A stretch of DNA of 64,000 bases, taken from NCBI GenBank assembly GCA_027307165.1, contig DAHUXM010000026.1:1-64000 (forward strand), written 5' to 3'. The notes under the pieces are model-generated. The model worked only from the letters and a program-made list of their open reading frames with translations. It ran no database searches and was not told where the DNA came from. The DNA comes from Gemmatimonadota bacterium (lineage in GTDB: Bacteria; Gemmatimonadota; Gemmatimonadetes; Gemmatimonadales; Gemmatimonadaceae). Of this stretch, positions 62,851 to 64,000 are shown in pieces. A program made the translations under genes and the position numbers. The stretch's first letter is position 1; each line of letters opens with the position of its first letter.

Positions 62851-63378
62851 TCAGGGAAGCACGCTGAGATCGAGCGGAGCTGGTTCCTGCTTGCCGAAGC
62901 TGGCGATGACGCGATACCGGCCCGGTGTTATACCCATCAAGCCTGAACCGGAGCTGGACTCGATACCAGTTGTCCCTAGAGTGACTGTGTGCTTCAGAGT
63001 TTGCCGCGCACCCAGGCGCATCGTCTGCTGCCCCCAGGTCCACTGACTCGGGCCGCGCGACGGCCCGCTGTCGACCGAAACCACGCGCACGCCGAAGCCC
63101 ACTCCATGTGTCATGGCTGCCGGCATGTTACCACTCGTGTACGGGGGTCCGCCGAGCTGCACGACCACGGGCCGCCAGCGCGGATTGGTCACGCTCACAG
63201 TCACCTGTGTCGTGTCGCGGCCCTGAGGCGCGGACGCCGTTATCACCGGCGCCGTGATCGTCGCCCGGACCTCCAATTTCGAGGCGTCCACATTCACCGG
63301 CGACTGATGACAAGCAGCGAGCGCCAGACCGATGACGGGAATGGTACGCACTGCGCAGCAGGATCCGCGTCGTTCCAT
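62851..63378 (-). CDS. Small lipoprotein, unknown function
   Basis: 175 aa from the ATG at 63376-63378, which has GGAGG six bases upstream and so is preferred to an ATG 24 bases earlier. Lipobox GLALAAC. The mature part has an Ig-like beta pattern (EVRATITAPVITASAPQGRD, TTQVTVSVTNPRWRPVVVQL, LMGITPGRYRVIASFG), similar in style to intracellular-proteinase-inhibitor BsuPI-type domains. It follows the DUF1579-like gene by about 30 bases. Confidence 0.7.
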   Translation of the reverse strand: MERRGSCCAVRTIPVIGLALAACHQSPVNVDASKLEVRATITAPVITASAPQGRDTTQVTVSVTNPRWRPVVVQLGGPPYTSGNMPAAMTHGVGFGVRVVSVDSGPSRGPSQWTWGQQTMRLGARQTLKHTVTLGTTGIESSSGSGLMGITPGRYRVIASFGKQEPAPLDLSVLP

Positions 63379-63409
63379 GAATCGCCTCCGTGGAATGTCC
63401 ACGATTTGA

Positions 63410-63922
63410 TTATCGTCGTGTCAACGTGACCCGTGCGAATGGACGGCGTACTCCGGAACTGTCGTTATCCATGTGCCATTGCCAGGACTCTTTCGACGCG
63501 TCGTAGAGGAACGTCGTATGAAAGCTCGTCGTGGCGGTGTACTGGAAGAGGAAGGAGATCGAATCCCCGGTGACCGTACCGCGGCCAGTACCCTCGGGTG
63601 GGAAGGCCGCCGCGGCGGTGTTGTCCATCCACACGCACGCGTATTCGCCAGTCTTGGGATCGCGTCCGAAGAGTACCACGGCTTCGTAGGCGGGACTGCC
63701 ACTGGGCGTTCGCTCGCGAGATACCTCGTGCATCTGAACGTACTCGCGGCCAAGCAGCCACTCGAAGTCCACATCATGGACGGTCTGCTGGTGCGCGATG
63801 GTGCCGCGCAGTACCCAATGCCCCACCAGGCGTGGAAAGAGCGAGTCGGGAGGTATCTCCTGCGCCAACACCGCTGCGGGCGAGCACAGTAGTGCGACAG
63901 CGAACATCAATGCATTGAGCAT
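63410..63922 (-). CDS. Exported DUF1579-like protein
   Basis: 170 aa with signal peptide LLCSPAAVLAQ. A lipocalin-like beta pattern begins LVGHWVLRGTIAHQQTVHDV, with FEWLLGREYVQMHEVS, AVVLFGRDPKTGEYACVWMD and SFHTTFLYDASKESWQWHMD, as in DUF1579/DUF1794-type barrels. Ligand unknown. The remaining 78 bases to the window edge hold its upstream region. Confidence 0.75.
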   Translation of the reverse strand: MLNALMFAVALLCSPAAVLAQEIPPDSLFPRLVGHWVLRGTIAHQQTVHDVDFEWLLGREYVQMHEVSRERTPSGSPAYEAVVLFGRDPKTGEYACVWMDNTAAAAFPPEGTGRGTVTGDSISFLFQYTATTSFHTTFLYDASKESWQWHMDNDSSGVRRPFARVTLTRR

Positions 63923-64000
63923 GAGAAACCGGGTGAGAGTGCAGTTCTTTCACGGCCGTCCGAAATCCTTGATTCCGCAAAGCGCGTTCTGGCCCTGGTT

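Overview
The window is GC-rich, densely packed bacterial chromosome with no phage, plasmid, rRNA or tRNA signature. Gene content suggests a soil or freshwater Gemmatimonadota-like bacterium. This is an inference from style rather than from a marker gene: Ser/Thr kinases fused to PD40 propellers or TPRs, many secreted peptidases (S9, S10, S15-like, M1, M20, gamma-glutamyltranspeptidase), BNR/Vps10-type propeller proteins, and a caa3-type oxidase with fused subunits I and III.

Layout. 1-2.4 kb: start of a secreted Xaa-Pro dipeptidyl-peptidase, a VapBC-type toxin-antitoxin pair with a palindromic operator, and a PLP-dependent Ser/Thr dehydratase closed by a strong hairpin. 2.4-10.2 kb: secreted S10 peptidase, a covarying hairpin-repeat cluster, a 1055-aa BNR/sortilin-like propeller, gamma-glutamyltransferase and a small membrane protein. 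10.2-17.6 kb: three tandem receptor-type Ser/Thr kinases plus a fragment of a fourth. 17.6-25.3 kb: a membrane protein/XRE pair, exonuclease III, HutD and DinB proteins, a zinc-protease-like protein, an M20 amidohydrolase and a secreted sialidase-like protein.

25.3-33.6 kb is a seven-gene leftward operon: outer-membrane-like protein, SMP-30-like propeller, lanthanide-type PQQ alcohol dehydrogenase (lipoprotein), cytochrome c (lipoprotein), CuA/cytochrome c subunit II, fused oxidase subunits I-III, and a small membrane protein. A GntR-type regulator is divergent to it. Read together, the operon encodes a complete electron path from alcohol to oxygen. The oxidase keeps its heme and copper ligands but lacks the canonical D-channel Glu and K-channel Lys. 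35.5-39.9 kb is a rightward, translationally coupled cluster: two-subunit sulfopyruvate/phosphonopyruvate-decarboxylase-like TPP enzyme, class V aminotransferase/kynureninase-like enzyme, NSS-family Na+ symporter and a metal-dependent cyclase/formamidase. It looks like an uncharacterised amino-acid-like catabolic route. 40-44.5 kb is a MacAB/FtsX-type ABC export operon.

44.6-49 kb holds a propeller protein, a winged-helix regulator, a DUF899 protein with a small membrane partner, a PEBP-family protein and an acetyltransferase. 49-53.4 kb is an accessory region: an ArsR-type repressor, an IS256 transposase relic, and an operon of SoxC-like sulfite/sulfane dehydrogenase, cytochrome c and a second ArsN-like acetyltransferase. 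The palindrome upstream of arsR and the one upstream of the soxC operon share the same 8-3-8 design and differ at one symmetric position, suggesting one regulator for both. 53.6-64 kb: secreted S9 peptidase, AlkZ-like winged-helix protein, MFS transporter, M1 aminopeptidase, P5C-reductase-like protein, VOC protein, a short zone of gene fragments (one a partial copy of the MFS gene) and three small exported proteins.
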